From Paenibacillus_AA sp045062745 (GTDB lineage Bacteria > Bacillota > Bacilli > Paenibacillales > NBRC-103111), in assembly GCF_045062745.1 (NCBI RefSeq), contig NZ_JBJGED010000015.1, positions 62,001 through 126,000 of the forward strand: a stretch of 64,000 nt of DNA. The letters run 5' to 3'. The notes beneath the pieces were generated by a model. The model did not search any database, was not told the DNA's origin, and saw only the letters and a list, made by a program, of their open reading frames with translations. Of the stretch, positions 34,737-44,017 are shown one piece after another (the stretch's first letter is position 1; every line of letters begins with the position of its first letter). The position numbers and the translations under genes were made by a program.

Positions 34737-37700
34737 TTATTTCTCATACGTAAAACTGCCAGTAAATGTCCCTCTAGTAACTGCCAAATTAAAGAAAGGA
34801 TTTATAGGAGCAGGAATAGCGCTATATTGATAAAGCGTATTGAAACTCCCACCATTGATACTAATATATCCCTCATAAGAGGGAAATTTATCTAACCTAA
34901 CTGTAAATGAAACTTCACTTTTATTTCGTATTTGCACGTTTGTGGTATAGTCAAGCGGTGGTGAACCAAAAACTAACTCGTTTCTCTGAGAAGTAGTAGC
35001 TCCTATACTAGTGTAATTACTTCCTCCATCTTTATCCAGATTATATTCAGTCCAGTACATACCTTCGATACCATCACGTTTGGAATTTATTACAGTACCA
35101 CTAGAATCAATTTCTTCTGTAATCGTATCATAATTAAATCCAACCACTGAATTATAATCGAGATTGACGACACCATATTGCAAAGTCTTACTGTTCAAAT
35201 CATTTGGACCAAATTGTCTATCTTTTCCATTGCCCAAAAACTTCCTTCCAGTGATTGGGGCTTCCCCAGAATCAACAGGTAAAAATGTGTTCAGAGTAAT
35301 AATTGCATAATTCGTTCCGCTATCCGCTACATATCGTAAATAGCTCGCAGTTGCATGTATTTGGGAGCGCATTTTTCTATCTGTATCGTTATCCAAATTA
35401 GAAGCATCCCACGCACTTGTTATAAATTGCAACTGGCTGTAAACAAATGGGTTACTCGTCCTGTACTTTTCATCACTATCTTGCATATGACCCGAAGGAT
35501 CGATGTATCGTAACGGATTATTCGCTACATAAGTATACCCATTCTGACTCTGCGGATTCCACAGACTGCCCTTGTAGCTGTCCTCACTAATAAACCGCCC
35601 GATCTCGGGCTGGTAGTACCGTGCCCGGGCATAAATCAGGCCGCTGTAATAATCATAACCTAAACCAGTGTATCCGAAAAGGTTGTCCGGTCCTGGCCAA
35701 TTGACGTCGAATTTCTTCGCATCAGTTGGGATACCGAACTCATCATAATGGTAGCGGGACGAGACTCGTCCGTCCTTCTCGATCAAACCTACCGCGCTGC
35801 CTAGAGCATCGTTTAAGTACCACAATGTTCTTGGCGCAACGCCCTTTTCAGCTCCCGCTGTACCGTCATGAGGATCCCATCCATTGTTGGCATCGTAGGC
35901 GGGAAGATACGTCATGCTGATCCGCTCTCCACCGGCTCCATACGTATACGTTTCTTTCCAGCGGTAGAAATCGTTAGCTCCGCTCAATTGTGCTTTGTCC
36001 GTTACTTGAAGCGGTTCGGGATTCGCTAGGCTGACATCATTGGTGTAGTTGAACTCCCAATGCTTCTTCTTGAACTGCTTCTCCCAGCCTTCGCGCGGTC
36101 CGCCCGGATGCATATCCGGATATGGCTCCTCGACTTGTCCACATTTCTTGGCCAGCCCGGGCGGGATAAAGCCAGGAGGTACTACATGGCATTTGGCATT
36201 TCCGTTTCCATTGCCATTGCCATTACCATTTCCGTTTCCATTGCCATTGCCATTTCCATTTCCATTGCCATTGCCGTTGCCGTTGCCGTTTCCATTGCCA
36301 TTCCCATTTCCGTTGCCATTACCCTGGCCATTCCCATTGCTGTGATCCGTCGGACCATGGTCAACGTCCACAATCATCTTGGTTCGATTGCCATCTCCGT
36401 CATAGAAAAATTGCGAGATGTCTTTCTTCGCGCTGCGATGCTGCTTCAAGCGATTGGCTGAATCCCAAATGTATTCTTCCATCAGCTCTGGGGAAGAAGT
36501 AGTTGCAGTGCTCATTAATGTGTGATTCCCATACACGCCGCCAACAACTGTGCTTAGGTCGTAGACCCCACCCGTTACTGAATTCGATCCATTCACTTGG
36601 TTCAATACGGAATTGCCTAACATGCTTGTAACCGAGGCATCATCTAGGCCGTCAATGCCTATTACTTTTAACAGGTTGCCTCGCGGATCATACGTAAAGT
36701 CCTTGTAGTTGCTTCCGCTTTGCCAGTGCAGCAGCTTGTCTGCGGAGTCGTACGTATATTGTTCCACGTTAGACAGCGTGTCCCAAGTGCTCTGTTTCGT
36801 TAGACGATTGCCCACCGCATCATAGCTGTAGCTTGTCAATGCTGGCGTAGCGGCTGTTGTCTGATTGTATTGCTTCACTTGGGTTAATTGGTTAAGTGCA
36901 TCATACGCGTATTCGGTAATCATCGATTCCGGATGGTCGCTGCTGTCCAGATCATCTTCGTCGTTGCCGTCTTCCAACCGTTCCATTCGCGAACGGTTGC
37001 CCACAGGATCATACGCATAACGCAGTTGTTCCACGACTTTACCGAATTGGTTCGCGTGACGCAGTTCCAACACTTGACCAAGTGCATCGTAGCTATAGGT
37101 GGTGATTCCTTCTGTAGGCAGATTCTTCTGAGTTAATAAGCCGCGCTTGTCGTAGGTGTAGCTTGTGGTTAACCCATTTGCATCCGTTACACTCGTCATC
37201 CGATCCAACAGGTCATACTGGTAAGTAACGGCTGTTTGATCCGGATACACGATTTTGCTGCGCTGCCCAGTAGGCGTCCATTCATAACCGATGGATTGGT
37301 TGGCTCCATTGGTTACTTGGGTAAGTCGATTCAACGCATCGTAGCCATACGATGTGGTTCCGGTTGAATCGATCATGGACGTACGTCGACCGACTGCATC
37401 GTACGCATAGTTGACCTTTTCCCCATCGGGATAGCCGATTTCCTTCAGTCGGTTCATCGGATCGTATTGGTAGGCCGTTTGCTTGTTATCTGGATATTGA
37501 ATATGATCTACATTGCCATTGCTATCGTAGCTTAGCCGTGTAAGCTGATCGAGCGGATTTTTCTCTTTAACGAGTTGATTTCGGTTGTTGTACTCGTATC
37601 CCGTTTTCCGCATAAGTGCATCGGTTTTACTAGTAATATTCCCAACAGCATCATAAGTGTAGCTCGTTGTTGCATGCAAGGCATTGGTTACCGATGTTAG

Positions 37701-40700
37701 CCTTCCAAGCGGATCATAGTTATAGGCTGTCGTTTGTTGCTTGGCATCCGTAATACTTGTTAAACGTCCCAACGGATCATACGACATCGAGGTTACATGG
37801 TTCATCGCGTCTACAATAGATGTTACATAACCTAGTGCATTATAACTGTACTGTGTCGTTGCTCCGGACTCATCCTGAGATGTACGGACTCGGCCCAATT
37901 CATCCCGTTGTAAGGAGGTGGTATTACCGAGTGGGTCTTTGGTACTCGTCAATAATCCACGAGCATCGTACAACATTTCCCAAACAGCGCCGTTTGGTTG
38001 AATTGTTTTGGTTACACGTCCGGCTTTATCGTATTCAAGGGTCGTTGAGAAATTCAGCGCATCCGTTACTTTAATTAAACGCCCTACTGCATCATACCCA
38101 TAGGAAGTGCCATAGCCTAATGCATTCCTTTCACGGGTTAAGCGGCCCACGTGATCATAAGTATAGGTGGTTATAGCACCGGAGGCATCCTTGACCTGAT
38201 CAGGCAAATTCCGCTTATCGTAATGAATCTCCGTAATGCCGCCCTTAGGATCTTTGGTCCAGATCAGATTTCCATTACCGTCATACCTGAATTCCCTCAC
38301 TATCGTAATGTCTTGACCTTGTTCATTCTTATCCTTGACGATCATGGTCTCCATACGATTTACATGATTGTAAACATATTCAGTCTCCGCTCCGTTCGCA
38401 GCGATTCGTTTCGTCAAGTTGCCAAGCTTGTCATACTCCAAATTTGTAGTCTTGCCCAGCGCATCCGTGATCGTGGCAACCCGGTTAAACTCGTAGCTGA
38501 TTCGGGTCTCTGCACCTGTGGCATCTTTATGGTACGTCAAATTGCTGTCATGGTCGTATTGGAATTCCTCTCGCTGGAGAAGCGCGTCAACACGGGCCTT
38601 CACACGGTCACGAGCATCGTATTCCACCTTGCTCACTTGGCCGAGCGCATCGATCATGTCAGTGACACGGTGAAGGGAGTCGCGCTGCAGATGCTGCTTG
38701 TTCCCTTGTGCATCTATAATCCACTCTGCAAAACCATAGGAATCGTTTTGTAACGAAACGCGTTCCCCCATTGGGTTCGTAATGCTGGTTGGCACGCCTT
38801 GTCCATCCCGCTGAATAAGGCTTACTTCTCCTAACGCATTCGTTACTGTATCCAGGTTACCTTTACTGTCATAGCTCATAATCGTTTGGTTTCCGACCGC
38901 ATCCGTTATCGTCTCGGGCTTGCTTAGATGGTTATATTCGATAACGGTCAAAGAATCATAAGGATCGATGATGTGGCGCAAGTTGCCTGATTCGTCGTAT
39001 TCATATCTCCATGTGTTCCCGTTGCGGTCGATCTTGGAAGTCATGTTATCGTTAGCATCGTAGGTGAACCGCTCTATTATGCCATCCGCATAATGAATTG
39101 CCGTTTGCAGATATCTGTTGTTATATTCGTATACCGTTACAATGTTCCTGTCGTCTTTGGTAATGGTTTTCTTCTCTTCCGGTACATAGGTAAGCTCAGT
39201 CCATGCTCCATAGAAATCTCGCTGCTTAATAACGCGATCCTGATCGTCGTAAATATTGAGAAGAGTTGAGCTTTGATTCGGGTTATTAATCTCGGTCATT
39301 CGGTGCTGATCGTCATAAGTGAAGCGAATGGTAGCCGAATCCGGGAGCCGAATCGCGTTCAACTCATGCCGAACCTGATTGTATTCATACTCCACATACC
39401 GACCCGTATGATCGGTAATCCGTTGGATTTTGCTAGCATTCCCGTACGTAATCGACATGCTTGCACCAAGAGTACTTACGTTCGTTAACAGAGTTCCCTT
39501 ATAGGTAAAATCGATCTTATTTCCATTTGTGTCCGTAATCCTGTATAGCAGGCCATCTTCCCTGAAGATATAACTCCATTTTTGTGGAGTTTCCATGCGG
39601 TAGGTACCATCGTTTAATTTCTCAAGCGTATTATACATACCTAGAGGAGTTATATATTTGCCATTGTCGCTTGGCACATAAGGATAACTGGCTCCATCGG
39701 GAGATGTGACATAAATGATCTCCTGATCCCGCTTTTCCAGCTTCCACTCAAACGAATGGTGCCAGCCGACGCCTAGCGCTCCATCATAGGTATCTCGGCT
39801 GTGATACGTTGCCGTAAAGTCTAGCGGCATGATGGCTTGCAGGCTCATGTTCGTATGGCTGAAGGCAAAGTCACCCGTTGCTAAGTTGATCGGATCGCCT
39901 TTTACCGGAATGGGCTTGCCGAATTTATACGCAATCTTCTCTAACAAATAGTTACTCGCATTATCTACTACATTACCTGAGCGTATGGGGTCGAATAAAA
40001 GGACGCTCCAAGTTTTCTGAATGTATTGCGGGCACGGCTGTTCACCCACACACGTTTCTATCTCAACTTGATTGGTTTCCGCTATTTCCTTTACTTTGGC
40101 ATTCATCTCATTTATCTCATAGGCTTTGTAGTAATAGCCTGCCAGCGCTTCCCAAAGCACGCCATAGTCGGGAGCATAATATCGCAGTACCTTAATGTCA
40201 TCGGAGAGGACGGATTTCTTTCCGTCATAGCCGCGAGTCACGTAGGCCTTAATAAAGGCAATTTGATAAGCGTTAAGCTCCAATTCCACAGACCATTTTC
40301 CAGTCATGTCCTGCGGGGTTTTGGTCGTTTTATCTGGGAAAGAGCTAAAGTAAGCGGCATCTACCGATTTCCCCTCCCAAAAATTCGGGTGCTCTGCCCA
40401 ATAGCCAGTATTGTTGTCTCTAGCGAGTACTGGCGTCGTATAAGTCTTGGTCTCCAGCTTTGCTCCCAGTTGGCCGTTCTCATCGGCATAATAGTAGTCA
40501 ACTTCAACGGTAACGACGTTTTCGGAATTGTTCGTGATATCCGGGTTCGCCAACTCCGCTATTCCGCTAACTATGTGTGTAACCTGGTCTACGTTCGGCT
40601 CCAAGGACATGTATTTGGGAGCTGGAGGGTTCGGATTGAAGATTTCAAAAGAACCTATTTGTCCGTAGTACACTTCGTTGCCTTCCTCATCTTCTGTAGG

Positions 40701-41132
40701 TGCATCGGTTGGCGTCACGCATAAATTATACGAACCTTCCGCCATAGGAGACCCGCCTGTATATCCATTCCACGTAACAACGTTGATAATAGGAGGTTGC
40801 CCCACTGGACTTGTCGGATAGCTTCCGCTTGCAATATGTTGCTTCATTTCCGGTGTTACTCCATTGGGCTCACAAACATTAATGGCTGTAGAGTGACTGG
40901 TCTGGCCTTTGTCTGGATCATCATAGGTGAACTTGATATCGGTCTGTCCCCCATAAACAGGACTAAACACATGAGGTTGAACCTCTAGTACTGTAGCAGC
41001 GTGCGCTTTGTCGATATGATCTCCTGGGTACAAGGGCAGTCCTGATAAAACCATTGCCATAATCAATAAGCAAGAAATAAGGGATTTCCTTTTAAAAGAG
41101 AGCCATTGTCTACTTTTATGTAAGATTCTCAT
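34737..41132 (-). CDS. Secreted giant RHS/YD-repeat protein with variable C-terminal tip
   Basis: 2131 residues. A long basic signal peptide ends near DKAHAA. A beta-rich N-terminal region (about 50-420) precedes dozens of YD repeats (about 480-1560; for example YTYDAVGNITSKTDALMRKT). A 47-residue alternating Asn-Gly run lies at 1599-1645. The RHS core (about 1785-1875) runs from SRYHYDEFGIPTDAKKF to ARYYQPEIGRFISEDSYKG and ends at DPSGH. The last 256 residues differ from the core in style and form the tip, the usual toxin position; NTFLPVDSGEAPITGRKF may belong to a DUF3238-like domain. YD shells encapsulate the tip in known members. No SLH or LPXTG anchor is seen, but the cotranscribed SLH protein could supply one. 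Toxicity is inference. Confidence 0.9.
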   Translation of the reverse strand: MRILHKSRQWLSFKRKSLISCLLIMAMVLSGLPLYPGDHIDKAHAATVLEVQPHVFSPVYGGQTDIKFTYDDPDKGQTSHSTAINVCEPNGVTPEMKQHIASGSYPTSPVGQPPIINVVTWNGYTGGSPMAEGSYNLCVTPTDAPTEDEEGNEVYYGQIGSFEIFNPNPPAPKYMSLEPNVDQVTHIVSGIAELANPDITNNSENVVTVEVDYYYADENGQLGAKLETKTYTTPVLARDNNTGYWAEHPNFWEGKSVDAAYFSSFPDKTTKTPQDMTGKWSVELELNAYQIAFIKAYVTRGYDGKKSVLSDDIKVLRYYAPDYGVLWEALAGYYYKAYEINEMNAKVKEIAETNQVEIETCVGEQPCPQYIQKTWSVLLFDPIRSGNVVDNASNYLLEKIAYKFGKPIPVKGDPINLATGDFAFSHTNMSLQAIMPLDFTATYHSRDTYDGALGVGWHHSFEWKLEKRDQEIIYVTSPDGASYPYVPSDNGKYITPLGMYNTLEKLNDGTYRMETPQKWSYIFREDGLLYRITDTNGNKIDFTYKGTLLTNVSTLGASMSITYGNASKIQRITDHTGRYVEYEYNQVRHELNAIRLPDSATIRFTYDDQHRMTEINNPNQSSTLLNIYDDQDRVIKQRDFYGAWTELTYVPEEKKTITKDDRNIVTVYEYNNRYLQTAIHYADGIIERFTYDANDNMTSKIDRNGNTWRYEYDESGNLRHIIDPYDSLTVIEYNHLSKPETITDAVGNQTIMSYDSKGNLDTVTNALGEVSLIQRDGQGVPTSITNPMGERVSLQNDSYGFAEWIIDAQGNKQHLQRDSLHRVTDMIDALGQVSKVEYDARDRVKARVDALLQREEFQYDHDSNLTYHKDATGAETRISYEFNRVATITDALGKTTNLEYDKLGNLTKRIAANGAETEYVYNHVNRMETMIVKDKNEQGQDITIVREFRYDGNGNLIWTKDPKGGITEIHYDKRNLPDQVKDASGAITTYTYDHVGRLTRERNALGYGTSYGYDAVGRLIKVTDALNFSTTLEYDKAGRVTKTIQPNGAVWEMLYDARGLLTSTKDPLGNTTSLQRDELGRVRTSQDESGATTQYSYNALGYVTSIVDAMNHVTSMSYDPLGRLTSITDAKQQTTAYNYDPLGRLTSVTNALHATTSYTYDAVGNITSKTDALMRKTGYEYNNRNQLVKEKNPLDQLTRLSYDSNGNVDHIQYPDNKQTAYQYDPMNRLKEIGYPDGEKVNYAYDAVGRRTSMIDSTGTTSYGYDALNRLTQVTNGANQSIGYEWTPTGQRSKIVYPDQTAVTYQYDLLDRMTSVTDANGLTTSYTYDKRGLLTQKNLPTEGITTYSYDALGQVLELRHANQFGKVVEQLRYAYDPVGNRSRMERLEDGNDEDDLDSSDHPESMITEYAYDALNQLTQVKQYNQTTAATPALTSYSYDAVGNRLTKQSTWDTLSNVEQYTYDSADKLLHWQSGSNYKDFTYDPRGNLLKVIGIDGLDDASVTSMLGNSVLNQVNGSNSVTGGVYDLSTVVGGVYGNHTLMSTATTSSPELMEEYIWDSANRLKQHRSAKKDISQFFYDGDGNRTKMIVDVDHGPTDHSNGNGQGNGNGNGNGNGNGNGNGNGNGNGNGNGNGNGNGNGNGNGNGNAKCHVVPPGFIPPGLAKKCGQVEEPYPDMHPGGPREGWEKQFKKKHWEFNYTNDVSLANPEPLQVTDKAQLSGANDFYRWKETYTYGAGGERISMTYLPAYDANNGWDPHDGTAGAEKGVAPRTLWYLNDALGSAVGLIEKDGRVSSRYHYDEFGIPTDAKKFDVNWPGPDNLFGYTGLGYDYYSGLIYARARYYQPEIGRFISEDSYKGSLWNPQSQNGYTYVANNPLRYIDPSGHMQDSDEKYRTSNPFVYSQLQFITSAWDASNLDNDTDRKMRSQIHATASYLRYVADSGTNYAIITLNTFLPVDSGEAPITGRKFLGNGKDRQFGPNDLNSKTLQYGVVNLDYNSVVGFNYDTITEEIDSSGTVINSKRDGIEGMYWTEYNLDKDGGSNYTSIGATTSQRNELVFGSPPLDYTTNVQIRNKSEVSFTVRLDKFPSYEGYISINGGSFNTLYQYSAIPAPINPFFNLAVTRGTFTGSFTYEK
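36198..36338 (-). repeat. Hexanucleotide repeat encoding an Asn-Gly tract
   Basis: About 23 tandem six-base units of the form AAYGGN encode 47 alternating Asn and Gly residues in the RHS protein, broken once by Gln. Length changes would keep the frame and alter only the linker between the YD shell and the core domain. Confidence 0.9.
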
Positions 41133-41153
41133 AGCCTATTCGTTTCCCCTATC

Positions 41154-43163
41154 CTATAGTTTATTCGTCTGCATAAGAAGACGCATCATAACGGTTGCGG
41201 CCTGTGCCCGATTGCTAGAATCAACGGGATGAATGCCGAGTGAATCGCCTTCTACCAGCTTTTGTCGAGCGGCAATCGCCACATAAGGCTTCGCCCACTC
41301 ACTGATGTCGCCCCTATCGGAAAAGGGCAAGATCATATCTGTATCAAGGATCTGCTGGGCTTCTTTCTCTAGGTTAAGCGCACGCACCAGCATAACCATC
41401 ATCTGTTCACGAGTGATGGAGGCATCAGGATTAAAGTTTCTCCCGTCACCTTGAACCAGGCCCGCTTGATAGGCCGCTTCGACCCAGCCATAGCTCCAGT
41501 GGGAAGAATCCACATCTAAGAACGAAGATGAGTTTGGCTTCATTTCCTTAAGCCCTAGGGCTCCACCCAGCATCTTGGCGAACTGTGCCCGGGTTAGTGT
41601 GGATTCTGGCGCAAATAGCTCATCCGTCATACCATTCACAACCCAGCGGGAAGCAAGGATTTCGATCGCGTTCTGCGCCCAGTGACCCTGAATATCTTGG
41701 AAGCTTACATCATATAGGATGAGAGCGTATACGCCAGGTTTATGAACATCCATGGAGACTTGCTTAGCATCTACCTGTACTTTCCCACCTTCGTACACCC
41801 AAGCTCCTGTTGTTTCATCCCATCGGTAGATGCCCAGCTTCATTATTTTTTGCGGAAGCAGCTTCGAGGCATCAAAACGAATGGACAGTGCAAGCAGCTG
41901 ATTCCCTTGCTCAAAGGAAAGCTTCCAAATCGAGCTGACTTGCTTCATTTGTGGCTGAAACGAACCACTCTTGACTGCGTCATCACCTGGTTCAACAGTA
42001 ACGAGTGTCTCCTTCGTGTAGGTCCCTTTATTTATAACCAGATTGACCTCTTTGTCTGCTGTTTCCAATTCCCCACCGTCTGCTCCAACCATTCTCTGGA
42101 CCTTCGTAGAATGCCCAGGTACATCATTGAGAGATCCAGAACCAGGATTATCTGTAGTCTCGGTGCGCACAATAGTTCGATATAAAAGTGTATCTCCCGG
42201 CCCCCGAATAACTGCGCTACCACCCACAAGAGAGTACAGCATATTGTCACTCGAGCCCGGGGCAATTTGAAAGGTTTCCGCTTTGGGAAGGTAAGCACCC
42301 TTAATGGCAGGCAGCCCGTTCTGATCTTCTATCCAAGCGGCATATGTGTCACTGATTTGAATACCCATGTATTCGACCGTGTTTGGTTTTAACGGCATTA
42401 AGTCTCTCGGACCATCCGCTAGATTGTTAATGTCCATCATTACGTATTTATGTTGATATCCTACGTTATGTCTCCACACCGCAAAGGAGCCGTTGAAATT
42501 GAGCCAGCCGGTAGAGTTGTCACTTTGTAAATCAACTACTTTCTCCGTCTGCCCGGTTGCAATAGTAAAAAGGCTTAGCCCTTCGTTGTGAGAATTCACA
42601 AAAACAACCTTGCCTTTCGCAACAACAGGATTTCTGCCCTTGCCGATCGCTTGTGCCTGTTGGGAGACACTATCATACAGGAACATCCCGAGATTGAGCG
42701 GATTATACCATACGACATGCTGGCCATCCGTTCTCGGAGAGGAGTAGGCCCCTGAGATCGCGTTCAGCTTTCGAGTATCGCCTGTTGAGATGTCGTAACC
42801 GTAGATATCCCAAAACATGCCACCGGCAAACTGCTCCCACACAACGAGCGATCCGCCAATGGACGGATTACGCTTGGCTTGGTTTGAATAGGTAATAGCG
42901 GTAACGGTATTCGTTATTAAATCTCTTACGAATAACTGTGTTCTTCCATCCGCATCGTCATCACCGTAAATCATGTAACTTCCTGATATGCCAATGTCCG
43001 ACCCAGCAACCGGGGTAGGGGTTGTCATATCCTGGTTGGAGAAGCTTACGGCGGCATTGGTGCCCGGTAGCGGTAGAAGGATCCATAACAACACCCCTAA
43101 TAGTCCAGCAGCTATCTTTCTTTTTGAAAATAATTGTCTCAAATGCTTGATGCTCATATCCAT
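41154..43163 (-). CDS. SLH-domain surface protein with beta-propeller-like N-terminal region
   Basis: 669 residues. A signal peptide ends near GTNAAVSF. Residues about 40-340 contain repeated strands such as GGSLVVWEQFAGGMFWDIYG and TDGQHVVWYNP, typical of TolB/WD40-like propellers. A linker region follows, then three SLH domains in the last 180 residues (DIQGHWAQNAIEILASRWVV; DVDSSHWSYGWVEAAYQAGL; RGDISEWAKPYVAIAARQKL), which bind pyruvylated wall polymer. AGGAG lies before two close in-frame ATGs (43163 and 43157); either may start. The gene is first after the riboswitch pair and 21 bases before the RHS gene, so both are cotranscribed and controlled by c-di-GMP. It could dock the RHS protein at the cell surface; that link is inference. 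Confidence 0.9.
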   Translation of the reverse strand: MDMSIKHLRQLFSKRKIAAGLLGVLLWILLPLPGTNAAVSFSNQDMTTPTPVAGSDIGISGSYMIYGDDDADGRTQLFVRDLITNTVTAITYSNQAKRNPSIGGSLVVWEQFAGGMFWDIYGYDISTGDTRKLNAISGAYSSPRTDGQHVVWYNPLNLGMFLYDSVSQQAQAIGKGRNPVVAKGKVVFVNSHNEGLSLFTIATGQTEKVVDLQSDNSTGWLNFNGSFAVWRHNVGYQHKYVMMDINNLADGPRDLMPLKPNTVEYMGIQISDTYAAWIEDQNGLPAIKGAYLPKAETFQIAPGSSDNMLYSLVGGSAVIRGPGDTLLYRTIVRTETTDNPGSGSLNDVPGHSTKVQRMVGADGGELETADKEVNLVINKGTYTKETLVTVEPGDDAVKSGSFQPQMKQVSSIWKLSFEQGNQLLALSIRFDASKLLPQKIMKLGIYRWDETTGAWVYEGGKVQVDAKQVSMDVHKPGVYALILYDVSFQDIQGHWAQNAIEILASRWVVNGMTDELFAPESTLTRAQFAKMLGGALGLKEMKPNSSSFLDVDSSHWSYGWVEAAYQAGLVQGDGRNFNPDASITREQMMVMLVRALNLEKEAQQILDTDMILPFSDRGDISEWAKPYVAIAARQKLVEGDSLGIHPVDSSNRAQAATVMMRLLMQTNKL

Positions 43164-43182
43164 AACACTCCTTTTTTCTTTG

Positions 43183-43275
43183 CAAAATAAAAAATCAAGC
43201 TCTAAAGAGCAACCCGGCTATCCTCCCATGAGATGTGACTCATGGCTTTCATCAATGACCCTGAGTGCTCTAAGG
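43183..43275 (-). ncRNA. Second, divergent c-di-GMP-I-like element with terminator
   Basis: The minus strand shares with the upstream aptamer the blocks AAAGCCA and GATAGCCGGGTTGCTCTT plus a following GAGCTTG-T-run. It lacks the canonical GGCAAAC and CGCAAAGCC. CCATGAG/CTCATGG forms a seven-base-pair hairpin. GCTCT can pair either with an upstream AGAGC or with the downstream AGAGC that forms a terminator with TTTTTTATTTT, a classic switch layout. It ends about 20 bases before the SLH gene start. Confidence 0.6.
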
Positions 43276-43387
43276 CGATCAACCCGATTACCGCCAACAT
43301 CGTTAGAAGGATGACCCTTCCTATTCGCTGCAGCCCTTGTTTGGTTTGTTGCATCCTTCTCTCTCCTCTTTCCGATCGTTTTTGGAC

Positions 43388-43500
43388 AGCAAAAAACCAA
43401 GCTCCTAAGAGCAACCCGGCTATCGTGATCGGAAATGTGTGACCGATGGTAGACCCGTGGCTTTGCGCCCCCGACTTTCGTACGAGTTTGCCTTTATTCA
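43388..43500 (-). ncRNA. c-di-GMP-I (GEMM) riboswitch
   Basis: On the minus strand the order of conserved blocks is AAAGGCAAAC, a short stem with GAAA, GGCGCAAAGCCACGGGTCTA, a variable ATCGG/CCGAT stem, then GATAGCCGGGTTGC. These are the hallmark elements of the GEMM-I aptamer. A GCTC/GAGC hairpin with a run of six T follows at about 43391-43412 and may be the expression platform. It leads the SLH-RHS operon. A 99-residue frame runs through it but is only the translation of the aptamer. Confidence 0.88.
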
Positions 43501-43632
43501 TAGACTTGGTTTTGCGTCTTCGGAATCATTAACAAACATGTATCTAATAGTTCAAAAGAAGTGTAATCTACTACATATTGCCATAACTTACGCAAAGTTT
43601 CTGTGAAATTCGACACATTCTGCTAAAAAACA

Positions 43633-43677
43633 AAAAAAAGCCCCAGCCGCTATCTATAAGCGACCAGAGCTTCTTAG
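43633..43677 (-). terminator. Intrinsic terminator after the 91-residue protein gene
   Basis: AGCTCTGGTCGCT and AGCGGCTGGGGCT form a long stem with several G-U pairs on the minus strand, followed by eight T. It separates the small gene at 43701 from the riboswitch operon. Confidence 0.8.
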
Positions 43678-43700
43678 CCATTTTATTGTTGGGTATTACC

Positions 43701-43976
43701 TTACTTCGTATCGTCGTCCTCATCATCGTCCTCATCCGACTGACCGGCCTGCAAGCGGCTCAAATATTCCGCCGTCGCCCGATCCCGCTCCCGGCCCTTT
43801 TCCTTCAGCCGTTCGATGGCGGGTTGGATGAGAAGGTCGACTTCCTTTTGCACGGTGTAAGACAGATCGTATCGGGTTTGACTCTCGAGGAACGACCCTA
43901 CCTCCATCAAGGCGTTGTAGCGGTCGAGCTCTTCTCGGGTCAATAATCCGCGAACCTGCACGCTGCAATGTCTCAC
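43701..43976 (-). CDS. Small hypothetical protein with acidic C-terminal tail
   Basis: 91 residues, start GTG supported by AGGAGG eight bases upstream. Helical and charged, with no membrane segment or signal peptide; begins RHCSVQVRGLLTREELDRYN and ends in an Asp/Glu-rich tail (DEDDDEDDD). It is read toward the riboswitch operon but is separated from it by a strong terminator, and starts 42 bases after the NDH-2 gene, so it may be cotranscribed with NDH-2. No family recognised. Ribosome binding site, codon pattern and terminator support a real gene. Confidence 0.75.
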   Translation of the reverse strand: MRHCSVQVRGLLTREELDRYNALMEVGSFLESQTRYDLSYTVQKEVDLLIQPAIERLKEKGRERDRATAEYLSRLQAGQSDEDDDEDDDTK

Positions 43977-44017
43977 GGCATTCGCCTCCTACTCTCGGTT
44001 AGGCGCAGGAACTTCCA

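Noticed and set aside
43202..43501. 99-residue open frame on the minus strand with two hydrophobic stretches
   Set aside because: It has no ribosome binding site and runs through the c-di-GMP aptamer and its second copy; the reading frame is a by-product of the RNA element.
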